NCBI RefSeq assembly: GCF_005116655.2
Contig: NZ_CP050698.1
Coordinates: 4,053,501 to 4,117,500, forward strand
Source: Desulfosediminicola flagellatus
Lineage (GTDB): Bacteria > Desulfobacterota > Desulfobulbia > Desulfobulbales > Desulfocapsaceae
Direction of reading: 5' to 3'
DNA: 64,000 bases
In this document: piece by piece, positions 25,862 to 34,117 of the stretch
Layout: the number at the start of each line of letters is the position of its first letter
Position numbering within the stretch: the stretch's first letter is position 1
Notes under the pieces: generated by a model
The model's database searches: none
What the model was told of the DNA's origin: nothing
The model's input: the letters and a program-made list of their open reading frames with translations, nothing else
Position numbers and translations under genes: made by a program

Positions 25862-27049
25862 TTACTGAATGAACACCTTCCCTGTATTTTTCAGGGTATG
25901 GTCATCTCTCATATAGTTCGGATTGCTGGAGTTTCTCAGTATTGCCTCAAACCCTTCATTATCATATGGGTCCACAACTACTTCAGGCGCTTGATCCGGA
26001 CCAGTTTCACTACACAGTGCAGCATGCCTTTCAAGTTTTTCTATGGAAAAACTGACAAGCTCTTTTAAAAATCCAAAAGCGTGGCGCATCTGATGAAATC
26101 CGTGTTTCTTCATAAGGGCATAGCCTATCATTGCATCGTGCTCTGCCACAGGGCCCGGCTCTGCGGCGCTTGTCGTGCAGCCACTGTGAATTGATGGCAA
26201 ATCAAGGCGGGCACAAACTTTAGCCATAAGCAAGTTTGCAATATTATGAGAGATAAGTCCCAGATCCACTGAGTAGTTTTTCTGGATGTTTGCAATTGAC
26301 GGCAACCCTGCGTGAACCACGGTGATCCCCGGGTTCATTACCTGGGCCAGTACTATACCGAAAAGAGCTTCGGCATGTGTTAGAGCAAGAAGACCTGAAA
26401 GCGAGTACGGTGCAGAAAGGCCAGCCATCGGCATGGTAGAGAGAGAGACCGGCACTCCCTCCCTGACTGCTTTTAAGAATGGAGCAACCATCCCGTTAAT
26501 AATATTAAGTGGACTGTTTATGATAGCGAACTGCAAGGTGAAGTTTCCCCTTGCCTGGTGCAGTTTCTTTGCAAGCGCGAGCCCTTCATCCGTTTCTACG
26601 CCAGAGATATAGATCGGTTTTCTGCAATGTTCTGCAATAAGCTCAATTGTTTTAACCTCCTGCCCTTTAACAAGAACTCCACGATGCATAAAACTAACGG
26701 CGTCAGCTTTATCTGCAATTCGTGCTATTCTAGCCACATGTTCCAGGGTTGGCAGTATCAGCTCCCCTGTTTGGTCATCGTAGATAAAAGGTGCTGTACC
26801 ACCTATACCGAACGAATTGTCCTCGACCCAGAACTGACCACGCTTTGGAGCAGTAGAAAGGGCCTGCTCGACAAGTGGTGAAAGGATATGAAGATGACCG
26901 GAACTGTCATCAAAAGCCGCCATTCCGGTTTCTTCAAAGATTTGTCTGATTTCCGGATGAGCACACCGGATACCAACTTCTTCCAGAATTCTGACACCAT
27001 CCTGGTGAATCTGGTCTAGATACTGGTCACTTACAAGTTCTATCGTCAT
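25862..27049 (-). CDS. MttB-superfamily (trimethylamine methyltransferase-like) protein, non-pyrrolysine
   Basis: TIM-barrel protein of the MttB superfamily. Members lacking pyrrolysine demethylate quaternary amines such as glycine betaine, proline betaine or carnitine onto a corrinoid protein. Family features are the N-terminal helix LDQIHQDGVRILEEVGIRC and, in the body, IYISGVETDEGLALAKKL and LSTMPMAGLSAPYSLSGLLA. There is no in-frame amber codon. With 395 residues it is shorter than typical members (about 460-490). No corrinoid protein (MtgC-like) or reactivating ATPase is next to it, which is unusual. I prefer the ATG at 27049; a GTG at 27091 in the same frame is possible. Confidence 0.85.
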   Translation of the reverse strand: MTIELVSDQYLDQIHQDGVRILEEVGIRCAHPEIRQIFEETGMAAFDDSSGHLHILSPLVEQALSTAPKRGQFWVEDNSFGIGGTAPFIYDDQTGELILPTLEHVARIARIADKADAVSFMHRGVLVKGQEVKTIELIAEHCRKPIYISGVETDEGLALAKKLHQARGNFTLQFAIINSPLNIINGMVAPFLKAVREGVPVSLSTMPMAGLSAPYSLSGLLALTHAEALFGIVLAQVMNPGITVVHAGLPSIANIQKNYSVDLGLISHNIANLLMAKVCARLDLPSIHSGCTTSAAEPGPVAEHDAMIGYALMKKHGFHQMRHAFGFLKELVSFSIEKLERHAALCSETGPDQAPEVVVDPYDNEGFEAILRNSSNPNYMRDDHTLKNTGKVFIQ

Positions 27050-27273
27050 TACTTTTCTTAGCGTAAAGTTATCGTAACTATTCAGCAGCACTCCAACTGC
27101 TCACGATCAGGCCGTCCTGCATACAGGTGTATAGTTACCCAGCCTGCTTGTGTGCATTTAGAGCACTGCTGAACAGCTACAGGTCCCAGTTAAGGCAAGG
27201 ATGTTTGATATTCGCTGAATAGTTACAAGTTATCTATATTTTAGCGCATCGCTTCTACTCGTCGAACCAACAA

Positions 27274-28299
27274 CTATTCCTGAGTAAAGGGAGCTTTGGC
27301 AGACCTTCGATCCCGTGGGATACGACAATCCGCGTTATAATCGTTGATATGATCTCGCGGTGTATAGTTCCGTTCAAGTTCATAAATTTCATCTTCGCTA
27401 AACGGTTCCATCTCTAACGCCTTGATTGCTGTATTGAGTTGCTCTGCGGAGTCGGCCCCTGCCAGCATTACATTTATGTTTGAGTTTTGCAGAACGTAGG
27501 CCTGAGCAATCTGTGCCGGGCTCACATCTCTGTGCTTGGCGACACGTAATACTGACTTGGCAATCTCCAGTGAGACCTCATCACTGAACATCTCATGGGT
27601 GAAGAAATCAGTTGTGTTACGAACCGAGTCAACGTCGCAGGTGAGAAGGCCTCGAGCAAGGGGGCTAAATACTGAAACTGCGATATTCTCGTCCCGACAA
27701 AGTGGAATCATCTCACGCTCTTCTTCACGGTAGGCTGCTGAATATTGGAGCTGCATGTTGATCGGTTTTTCCCAACCGTTTTTATCACAAACGTGCAGTA
27801 TTTTTGCAAATTGCCAGGAGTACATGGTAGAGCAGGCCAGATACCTGACTTTGCCGGATTTTACCAGCTCATTCATTGTAGACATGGTCTCTTCTACAGG
27901 CGTATTGGTGTCGTAATAATGGAGCATATAGAGGTCTATATGGTCAGTGTTCATGCGCTTTAACGAACCGTGAACAGCGTCCATAATGTGAACCCGCGAA
28001 TGACCACCATTATTTTGCCCTTTACCGATCGGGTAACCAACTTTGGTGCAGAGAACAATCTCGTCCCTTACGCCCATACGGTTTACGATATTACAGACAA
28101 CCTCCTCATTGACACCGCTCGAGTAAAAATCAGCCAGATCAATGAAATTTATCCCGCTTTCGATCGCGTGGCGTACAATCGGCTCACTCTCTTCCTCGTT
28201 GTAAATCCATGGTTTCCACTCTTTACTGCCCATGTTCATGGTACCTAAACAAACTTTTGAAACGTTCAGTCCTGAATTTCCTAATCGAATGTACTCCAT
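27274..28299 (-). CDS. Aldo/keto reductase
   Basis: NAD(P)H-dependent aldehyde/ketone reductase. The catalytic tetrad is visible: Asp54 and Tyr59 (FIDLADFYSSG), Lys86 (LCTKVGYP) and His127 (YMLHYYD). The barrel is complete (341 residues). GGAGG is 7 bases before the ATG. It is divergent from the AOR gene across a 166-base promoter region and upstream of the MttB-like gene on the same strand. Its likely job is reduction of an aldehyde made in this cluster, complementing the oxidation by AOR and aldehyde dehydrogenase; the true substrate is unknown. Confidence 0.9.
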   Translation of the reverse strand: MEYIRLGNSGLNVSKVCLGTMNMGSKEWKPWIYNEEESEPIVRHAIESGINFIDLADFYSSGVNEEVVCNIVNRMGVRDEIVLCTKVGYPIGKGQNNGGHSRVHIMDAVHGSLKRMNTDHIDLYMLHYYDTNTPVEETMSTMNELVKSGKVRYLACSTMYSWQFAKILHVCDKNGWEKPINMQLQYSAAYREEEREMIPLCRDENIAVSVFSPLARGLLTCDVDSVRNTTDFFTHEMFSDEVSLEIAKSVLRVAKHRDVSPAQIAQAYVLQNSNINVMLAGADSAEQLNTAIKALEMEPFSEDEIYELERNYTPRDHINDYNADCRIPRDRRSAKAPFTQE

Positions 28300-28465
28300 A
28301 GCAAAGCCTCCATTGGGGTTTTAGTTTTGCTCCTTTTAGCTTTTGATGAACAATTTCAGCAAATGAATCTTTTGCATCGTGTCCATGCAGTAATGTCATT
28401 TGTACTTTTCCATGTCGGTTCATATAGTTGTCGCGTTATCTAAAAATCTATCCAGGGAGAAACAT

Positions 28466-30397
28466 ATGGGCTACGGATATACCGGAAACATTCTACGAGT
28501 GGATCTGACAAACGAAAAATTGACTGTTGAGCATCAGGATGAAAACTTCTACAGGAAATACGGTGGGGGCAGTGCTCTCAACATGTATTACCTGTTAAAA
28601 GAAATGAAAGGTGGCGTTGATCCACTGGGGCCGGATAATCTGCTCTGTTTCTCAACAGGTGTTACAACAGGCATTGCCGCACCGGGTCTTTCCCGACTTG
28701 TTGTTTCGGCAAAATCACCATTGACCGGACTCGCCGGGGACAGCCAATCCGGTGGTTTTTTCCCGGCAGAGCTGAAGTTTTCCGGTTTTGATGCAATTAT
28801 CATCAAAGGCAAGGCTGACCGCCCTCTCTACCTTTCTATTATCAACGGCACTCCCAAGCTCCACGAGGCAGTTCATCTTTGGGGAAAAGACACAGGAGAA
28901 GTTGAAAGCGAGATTCAAAAAGAGGTTGGCGAACCAAAGGCTATGGTTTTGCAATGCGGCATAGCCGGTGAAAAACTGGTTCGTTTTGCTGCGCTTATCT
29001 CCATGCGATCACGAGCCAACGCCCGCAACGGTATGGGGGCAGTCATGGGTTCAAAAAACCTTCGCGCTATCTGCGTTCGTGGCAAACAGCGTCCTGAGGT
29101 TTTCGACAAGGAAGCAATCAAGGCACTTTCGAGAGAAAGTGCAGAGTTGTTGCCCCGCCTTGGAGGGCTTGCGAAATACGGCACCCCTTCCTCTCTCATC
29201 GGCAAACATGATACCGGTACCCTGCCAACACGCAACTTTAACAGCGGGGTCTTCGAAGGTGCAAACGCGATAAACGGAATGCAACTGTGGAATGATTATC
29301 TCAAAGGCAGAGAAAGCGATAATCAAAATAAGGAAGGTCGCGCTACCTGTTACGGCTGTAATGTTAGATGCAAACGTGTGGTAGAGGTTAAAGAAGGTAA
29401 GTACACGGTTGATCCGCAGTATGGTGGGCCCGAATATGAAAGTCTGGCGAGCTTTGGTTCCTACTGCGGAGTCGACGACCTGTCAGCAGTAGTCAAGTGC
29501 AACGAACTCTGTAACCGCTATGGCATGGATACACTCTCGTTAGGCGGCACACTTGCATGGGCGATGGAATGTATTGAAGAGGGGTTACTGACTGTCGACC
29601 AGCTTGACGGTATTGACCTGCGCTTTGGCAATGCGGATGCGATGATTGAGATGGTGACAAAAATTGCACAGCGTGATGGCGTTGGAGATATCCTTGCGCT
29701 GGGAAGTGAGCGGGCGGCTGATCATTGGGGCAAAGGTCATGAGTACCTGACGACCACTAAAAAACAAGAGACGCCCGGACACATGCCTCATATTAAGCTC
29801 ACATGCGGGTTAATATATGCCGTGAACCCTTTCGGATGCGATCATCAGAGCCACGAACATGACCCTGTTTATGAAGAGGGTGGGTATGAACCATATGAAG
29901 ATCGGTTGACATCTATAGGGCTAACCACTCCTCAGCCATATATGAGTTTAAACCCCGAAAAAGTTCGTTTCGCACGGCGCACCCAGTATTTTTACTCTTT
30001 TGACGACACCATGTCTTGGTGCCAGTTTGTCTGGGGACCAGCTTGGCATGTGTATGGGCCTGACCATGCCGTAAAAATGATGCGCGCTGCTTCAGGGTGG
30101 GAAGATTTCGATATTGAAGAACTCCTGACTATTGGCGAACGTCGTGTCAATCTAATGCGTGCGTTTAATGCCAGAGAAGGAGCAGATTATAAACTCGACA
30201 CTGTACCGGAAAAGTTCATTACCAAAGGGTTGAAAGGTGGTCCAACCGATGGTGTGAAAATTGACCGCGAACAGCTTCAGGCAGCTATAACCGAATATTA
30301 TCTGCAAGCCGGATGGGATTCTGAAAGTGGCAATCCTACGAAAAAAACCTACGAAAGATTGGGTATTGAATGGGTAGCGGAAGAACTCGGGATGTAG
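28466..30397 (+). CDS. Tungsten-type aldehyde:ferredoxin oxidoreductase (AOR)
   Basis: Oxidises aldehydes to carboxylic acids with ferredoxin as partner, using a tungsten bis-pterin and one 4Fe-4S cluster. The start at 28466 follows CAGGGAG and gives the usual AOR opening MGYGYTGNILRVDL. The N-terminal cofactor domain (1-210) includes GPDNLLCFSTGVTTG. The cluster motif C-x2-C-x3-C is at 295, 298 and 302, with the fourth Cys in NPFGCDHQSHEHD. The 643-residue length fits. It is followed 25 bases later by an aldehyde dehydrogenase, so two aldehyde-oxidising enzymes share one operon. The nearby MoaD-like gene may serve its cofactor. Confidence 0.93.
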   Translation: MGYGYTGNILRVDLTNEKLTVEHQDENFYRKYGGGSALNMYYLLKEMKGGVDPLGPDNLLCFSTGVTTGIAAPGLSRLVVSAKSPLTGLAGDSQSGGFFPAELKFSGFDAIIIKGKADRPLYLSIINGTPKLHEAVHLWGKDTGEVESEIQKEVGEPKAMVLQCGIAGEKLVRFAALISMRSRANARNGMGAVMGSKNLRAICVRGKQRPEVFDKEAIKALSRESAELLPRLGGLAKYGTPSSLIGKHDTGTLPTRNFNSGVFEGANAINGMQLWNDYLKGRESDNQNKEGRATCYGCNVRCKRVVEVKEGKYTVDPQYGGPEYESLASFGSYCGVDDLSAVVKCNELCNRYGMDTLSLGGTLAWAMECIEEGLLTVDQLDGIDLRFGNADAMIEMVTKIAQRDGVGDILALGSERAADHWGKGHEYLTTTKKQETPGHMPHIKLTCGLIYAVNPFGCDHQSHEHDPVYEEGGYEPYEDRLTSIGLTTPQPYMSLNPEKVRFARRTQYFYSFDDTMSWCQFVWGPAWHVYGPDHAVKMMRAASGWEDFDIEELLTIGERRVNLMRAFNAREGADYKLDTVPEKFITKGLKGGPTDGVKIDREQLQAAITEYYLQAGWDSESGNPTKKTYERLGIEWVAEELGM

Positions 30398-30422
30398 AAT
30401 TTAACCTGAAAAGGATACCGTT

Positions 30423-31907
30423 ATGGAAGATGTGAAAAAGTGGGCTTTACAATGGCTGAACTCCCCTATAAAACAATACATTAACGGGGAATGGATTGAG
30501 GGAAATGGGCAGGATTGGGAAGTACGGAATCCAGCCGATGGCTCTCGACTTACGGCGTTTCCGCTTGCATCAAAAGAACAAGTGGAAATGACTGCCGCAA
30601 TTGCCCACGAAACATTTTTCTCCGGTATCTGGTCAAAAAAAAGTCGCGGCGAGCGTGGAGATCTGCTTCATAAGATTGCTGATCTTATTCGGAGCAATCT
30701 GCACATGCTTGCCGCACTTGAAACTCTGGCCAATGGTAAATTGTATAAGGAATCATGTGTTGATGATATCCCAACCTGCGCTGAAATATTTGATTACTAT
30801 GCAGGTTGGGTTGATAAATATTATGGAATATCAAGCCCGGTAGAAAGTGGTTATCTCAACTACAGTCTTATCGAACCTGTCGGGGTTTGCGGTCTGATTG
30901 CACCCTGGAATTTTCCTCTTTATCAGGCTGCTCTTAAAATTGCTCCAGCACTGGCAATGGGCAATACTATCATTATTAAACCTTCTGAGTTTACCCCATT
31001 CACCGCTCTCTTTCTTGTTGAACTCATTGATAAACATCTGGATATTCCACCGGGGGTAATAAATCTCCTCATAACAGATGGCGAGGCGGCAAATAGCCTT
31101 ACAACAAGTGATGATGTGCACAAAGTATCCTTTACCGGATCGACAGTGATTGGGAAAAAACTGGTTCAGAATTCGGGAGCATCTAATCTCAAAGCGGTGA
31201 CGCTGGAACTTGGTGGGAAATCCCCCTGCATTTTTTTTGAAGACACTCCAGACCTTGATGGAGCTATTGACAGAGCCTTTACAGTTATGTTTTCGCATAA
31301 AGGCGAAAAATGTTCTGAACCCACCCGCTTCCTCATACAGGATGCGATTTATGACCGTGTTGTATCAGCACTGGCCTTAAAAGCCGCGGCAATACGCTGC
31401 GGTGATCCATTTGCAGTGACCAGCACTCAAGGGGCACAATGTAACAGGGCGCAATATGATAAAATATTGAGTTATATCGAAATCGGTAAAGCTGAGGCTG
31501 AACTGGTTGCAGGCGGCAATGCAGATATTTCCGGTACGAACGAAAAAGGCTTTTTTATACGACCAACCATTTTCTCTAATGTTCAGGCGAGTTGTCGCAT
31601 CTTTCAGGAAGAAATTTTCGGACCTGTACTTACCTGCACACGATTTCAATCTGACGATGAAGCTATTGCTCTCGCAAACAACACAATATACGGCCTGGCT
31701 GCCGGAATCTACACAGGCAATATCAGTCGTGCGCATAGACTTGCCGAAGAGATTAATGCCGGAATGCTCTTTATAAACCGGTACGGTTGCTACGGACTCA
31801 GTAGCCCTTTCGGAGGCTTCAAGCAAAGTGGCTGGGGAAAGGAAATGGCAATTCACTCCCTCGCTTCATACACCAAAGAAAAATCGGTCTGGGTCTCTTT
31901 TGGATAA
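30423..31907 (+). CDS. NAD(P)-dependent aldehyde dehydrogenase (betaine-aldehyde type)
   Basis: Non-acylating aldehyde dehydrogenase. Key residues: Asn163 (PWNFP), Glu262 (LELGGKSP) and nucleophile Cys297 (GEKCSEPTR); the NAD-binding loop FTGSTVIGK is at about 237. The 494-residue length is typical of betaine-aldehyde/acetaldehyde dehydrogenases. AAGGA precedes the start. It is co-transcribed with AOR, and cutC, which would make acetaldehyde, lies 2.2 kb downstream, so acetaldehyde or betaine aldehyde are the best guesses for substrate. Confidence 0.92.
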   Translation: MEDVKKWALQWLNSPIKQYINGEWIEGNGQDWEVRNPADGSRLTAFPLASKEQVEMTAAIAHETFFSGIWSKKSRGERGDLLHKIADLIRSNLHMLAALETLANGKLYKESCVDDIPTCAEIFDYYAGWVDKYYGISSPVESGYLNYSLIEPVGVCGLIAPWNFPLYQAALKIAPALAMGNTIIIKPSEFTPFTALFLVELIDKHLDIPPGVINLLITDGEAANSLTTSDDVHKVSFTGSTVIGKKLVQNSGASNLKAVTLELGGKSPCIFFEDTPDLDGAIDRAFTVMFSHKGEKCSEPTRFLIQDAIYDRVVSALALKAAAIRCGDPFAVTSTQGAQCNRAQYDKILSYIEIGKAEAELVAGGNADISGTNEKGFFIRPTIFSNVQASCRIFQEEIFGPVLTCTRFQSDDEAIALANNTIYGLAAGIYTGNISRAHRLAEEINAGMLFINRYGCYGLSSPFGGFKQSGWGKEMAIHSLASYTKEKSVWVSFG

Positions 31908-32020
31908 AAAAATTCGTTACGCTGTAATAAAGTATCAATTCGATTATGACATAATATTCATGGAATATTTAAAAATTTGTTAATGAATATCACTCCAAAC
32001 AATATTATAAGGCTCCCCGA

Positions 32021-32674
32021 ATGATTAATGACAAAGGTCATTTAACAGTTGAGAAAATCGTCAACTTCGCGAATCTTGAAAGCCAGGCAGTGCTTGAGAT
32101 AGGATGTGGTGATGGTCGAATAACTCAGGGACTCATTGGAAAGTCGGAATCATTGATTGCCATTGATCCTAATCCAAATGCAATTGCTACTGCAAAAAAA
32201 CGCATCCCCAATGCTGATTTCAGAATAGGATCGGGCGAGACTCTTGAATTCAATGATGCCTCTTTCGATATGGTATTGTTTACCTTGTCATTGCATCATC
32301 AACAATGCGACATGGCGCTGGGCGAGGCAGCACGGGTACTAAAAGATAGCGGTAAAATCTTAGTTATTGAACCTGCTGTAGATAGCGAAATATCAATTAT
32401 TTGTAATGTCTTTCATGATGAAACACCTGTGCTCGAAAATGCTATTAAAGCTATTGATGCAAGCATATTCAAGATCGCTTGCACGGAGGTCTTTTACACT
32501 GAATGGGAATTTGTGGATAATCAAGAGCTATACAATTGGCTCTTCGAATTTTATCAAACTCCGTATGACAACGTAAAACTGGGAAAAGTAAACGCGCTTT
32601 TAGGGCTGAGCAAAGGATCGCGGCCTTTAAACCTGAAAGACAAGCTTGTAATTACGAAGTTAACCAAACTTTAA
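32021..32674 (+). CDS. Class I SAM-dependent methyltransferase
   Basis: Methyltransf_11-type Rossmann protein of 217 residues. SAM-binding motif I is AVLEIGCGDGRITQGL (about 24-39), the acidic motif II is LIAIDPNPNAI, and FDMVLFTLSLHHQQ is motif IV. No substrate-specific domain can be recognised; it could methylate a small metabolite or a quinone. It follows the AOR/aldehyde dehydrogenase pair after 113 bases, with a weak ribosome-binding site, so co-transcription is possible but not certain. A short perfect hairpin lies 15 bases after its stop. Confidence 0.8.
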   Translation: MINDKGHLTVEKIVNFANLESQAVLEIGCGDGRITQGLIGKSESLIAIDPNPNAIATAKKRIPNADFRIGSGETLEFNDASFDMVLFTLSLHHQQCDMALGEAARVLKDSGKILVIEPAVDSEISIICNVFHDETPVLENAIKAIDASIFKIACTEVFYTEWEFVDNQELYNWLFEFYQTPYDNVKLGKVNALLGLSKGSRPLNLKDKLVITKLTKL

Positions 32675-32688
32675 TTCAGCATGGAAAT

Positions 32689-32707
32689 CCTTGGCCTCAG
32701 GCCAAGG
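32689..32707. repeat. Short perfect palindrome, IS end or terminator stem
   Basis: CCTTGGCC-TCA-GGCCAAGG is an 8-bp stem with a 3-base loop. It lies just after the methyltransferase gene and 88 bases before the transposase relic. IS200/IS605 elements carry such hairpins near their left end, so it may mark the relic's edge; without a T-run it is a poor terminator. Confidence 0.45.
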
Positions 32708-32794
32708 CCAGAGCTCATAGGTTTTGCCGTGTGAACGACTCATTACTACAACTTCAACGATGTTGTCCCCACAACAGTGCAGAAGGAGTTGGCA

Positions 32795-32917
32795 ATGAGT
32801 TGCTTTAAGAAACTATCACAAACAATTTGGCACTGCCAATATCACATAGTGTTTGTACCAAAATACAGATTCAAGATACTTGTCGGTGAAGAAGATTTAC
32901 CCAATTCTCTTGTATAG
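32795..32917 (+). pseudogene. IS200/IS605-type transposase relic (N-terminal fragment)
   Basis: A 40-codon frame with a good ribosome-binding site (AGAAGGAG) encodes the start of a Y1 transposase. It includes TIWHCQYHIVFVPKYRFKIL, the conserved His-containing first strand of IS200 TnpA, and then a stop. The rest of the gene (catalytic HuH and Tyr) is absent, so it is a dead remnant. It marks this region as an insertion hot spot between the aldehyde operon and cutC. Confidence 0.75.
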
Positions 32918-33373
32918 TCTCCACCAGCAGATCTACACATACCCAGATTTACCTGTTCCGTTTCGTCTAACTTATTTCCATTAAAACAATACAGTACTCC
33001 TCACCTATAGCCGCTATCATCGCATACAAAACACTCCTTAGACATAATTCCCTTTGACTCGAAAATTTAACTAGCTTCCCAGGCTCACTCAAATTTCTCT
33101 TTTCATTGACCAGAGAACCTCCCAGCAAACCTCCTTCACCACCTGCATCATTCTTTCGTCGACTGTTACGAAATAACCAGTTCTAGCCCAAGGCCCTTCA
33201 TTCCCCAACAGTTTTCTCTCTCGAATCAGAACATTTTCCATTGAAATATTCTCATTGTGTTCAATATTATATTGTATAGCACCACAATGTGTGGTGTGTG
33301 ACACAAAAACCTCTCTTAACATCTTGGGTTAACTGGCATTACGTTTAGATAACTTTCAAATAAGGTGGAAAAG

Positions 33374-33541
33374 ATGGATATAAATACTGGAATATTATTA
33401 GTCCTGACATCATTTGCTTTCGGTGTGTATGTTTCGATTAAACTTTTTGAAAATAGTAAAAAAAATGAGGATAGTGAAAAAGAAGAAATGAACCGCAAAC
33501 AAAGAGTAGAGCGTATCAACAAACTTTCAGGAAGATCATAG
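33374..33541 (+). CDS. Small single-helix membrane protein (55 residues), unknown
   Basis: A short gene with a clear ribosome-binding site (AAGGTGGAAAAG) before ATG. Its product has an N-terminal membrane helix (MDINTGILLVLTSFAFGVYV) followed by a charged, Lys/Glu/Arg-rich cytoplasmic tail, and no family I recognise. It stands alone in the gene-poor stretch before cutC. The start signal and the helix-plus-charged-tail plan support a real gene, but no neighbour gives a role. Confidence 0.55.
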   Translation: MDINTGILLVLTSFAFGVYVSIKLFENSKKNEDSEKEEMNRKQRVERINKLSGRS

Positions 33542-33599
33542 AATCCTGCTCAACAACATATAATTTCTGTTACGAGTTGATTGAGAAAACCTGCACACC

Positions 33600-33843
33600 A
33601 TCACACGTCTTTTGCAGTAATGTTTGGCACCCGCTATATGACTCTCTTATATGGTAGTGTCCTTATGGACCATCAGCTCGGCAACTTCAGCGGTGCCTGG
33701 CTATACGATATGAGCGGTAGGTACAATAGCGTTTGATAGACGTGTGTTGTCTTTAGTATGATGGCCGCAATTGCCTACTGGCCTATCAAAGAAAGCACCA
33801 GTACCGAGATTAACGTAGCCTGTTGCAACAAATTAATGCTCAC
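33600..33843 (-). pseudogene. Decayed small exported-protein gene (copy A)
   Basis: Reading the minus strand from GTG at 33843 gives a signal-peptide-like start (SINLLQQATLISVLVLSLIG), a TAG stop, then AIAAIILK. After frameshifts come TAEVAELMVHKDTT and another stop. The same series (IGK..IAAITLN, SYVLPVGQTP, GAELLVKKDHT) is found in the second copy at 59673-59970, in the same order and spacing. Both are therefore decayed copies of one gene of about 105 codons for an exported protein. I do not recognise the family. Confidence 0.55.
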
Positions 33844-34117
33844 CGGATTCTTTCACAATCCAGCAGATAGTGACTATCGCTGGCCCCCACAGCGCAACGT
33901 TGTAATTCTTAAATTATTTTTCGAGAATTCTTCCAACATTTCTTCCAAAAGTCATTGACCTTCCCCCAAGGGGACCCCTTTAAGCTGTTAATAATTAGTG
34001 ACTGTATTACATGACGGATCGGTCATAGCCCGTACAGGAAATCGTTCAGATATTGGAACGACAATGGGATATCCGCATTTCGCAACTATTATTAATAGAA
34101 TGACAGGGAGTTAAGCG

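Noticed and set aside
25862..27049. Pyrrolysine-containing trimethylamine methyltransferase
   Set aside because: No in-frame TAG occurs within the gene, and the protein reads through normally to TAA.
33089..33322. 77-codon minus-strand ORF as a second IS200 transposase fragment
   Set aside because: The segment GYFVTVDERMMQVVKEV only loosely resembles the transposase C terminus, and its orientation is opposite to the clear relic at 32795.
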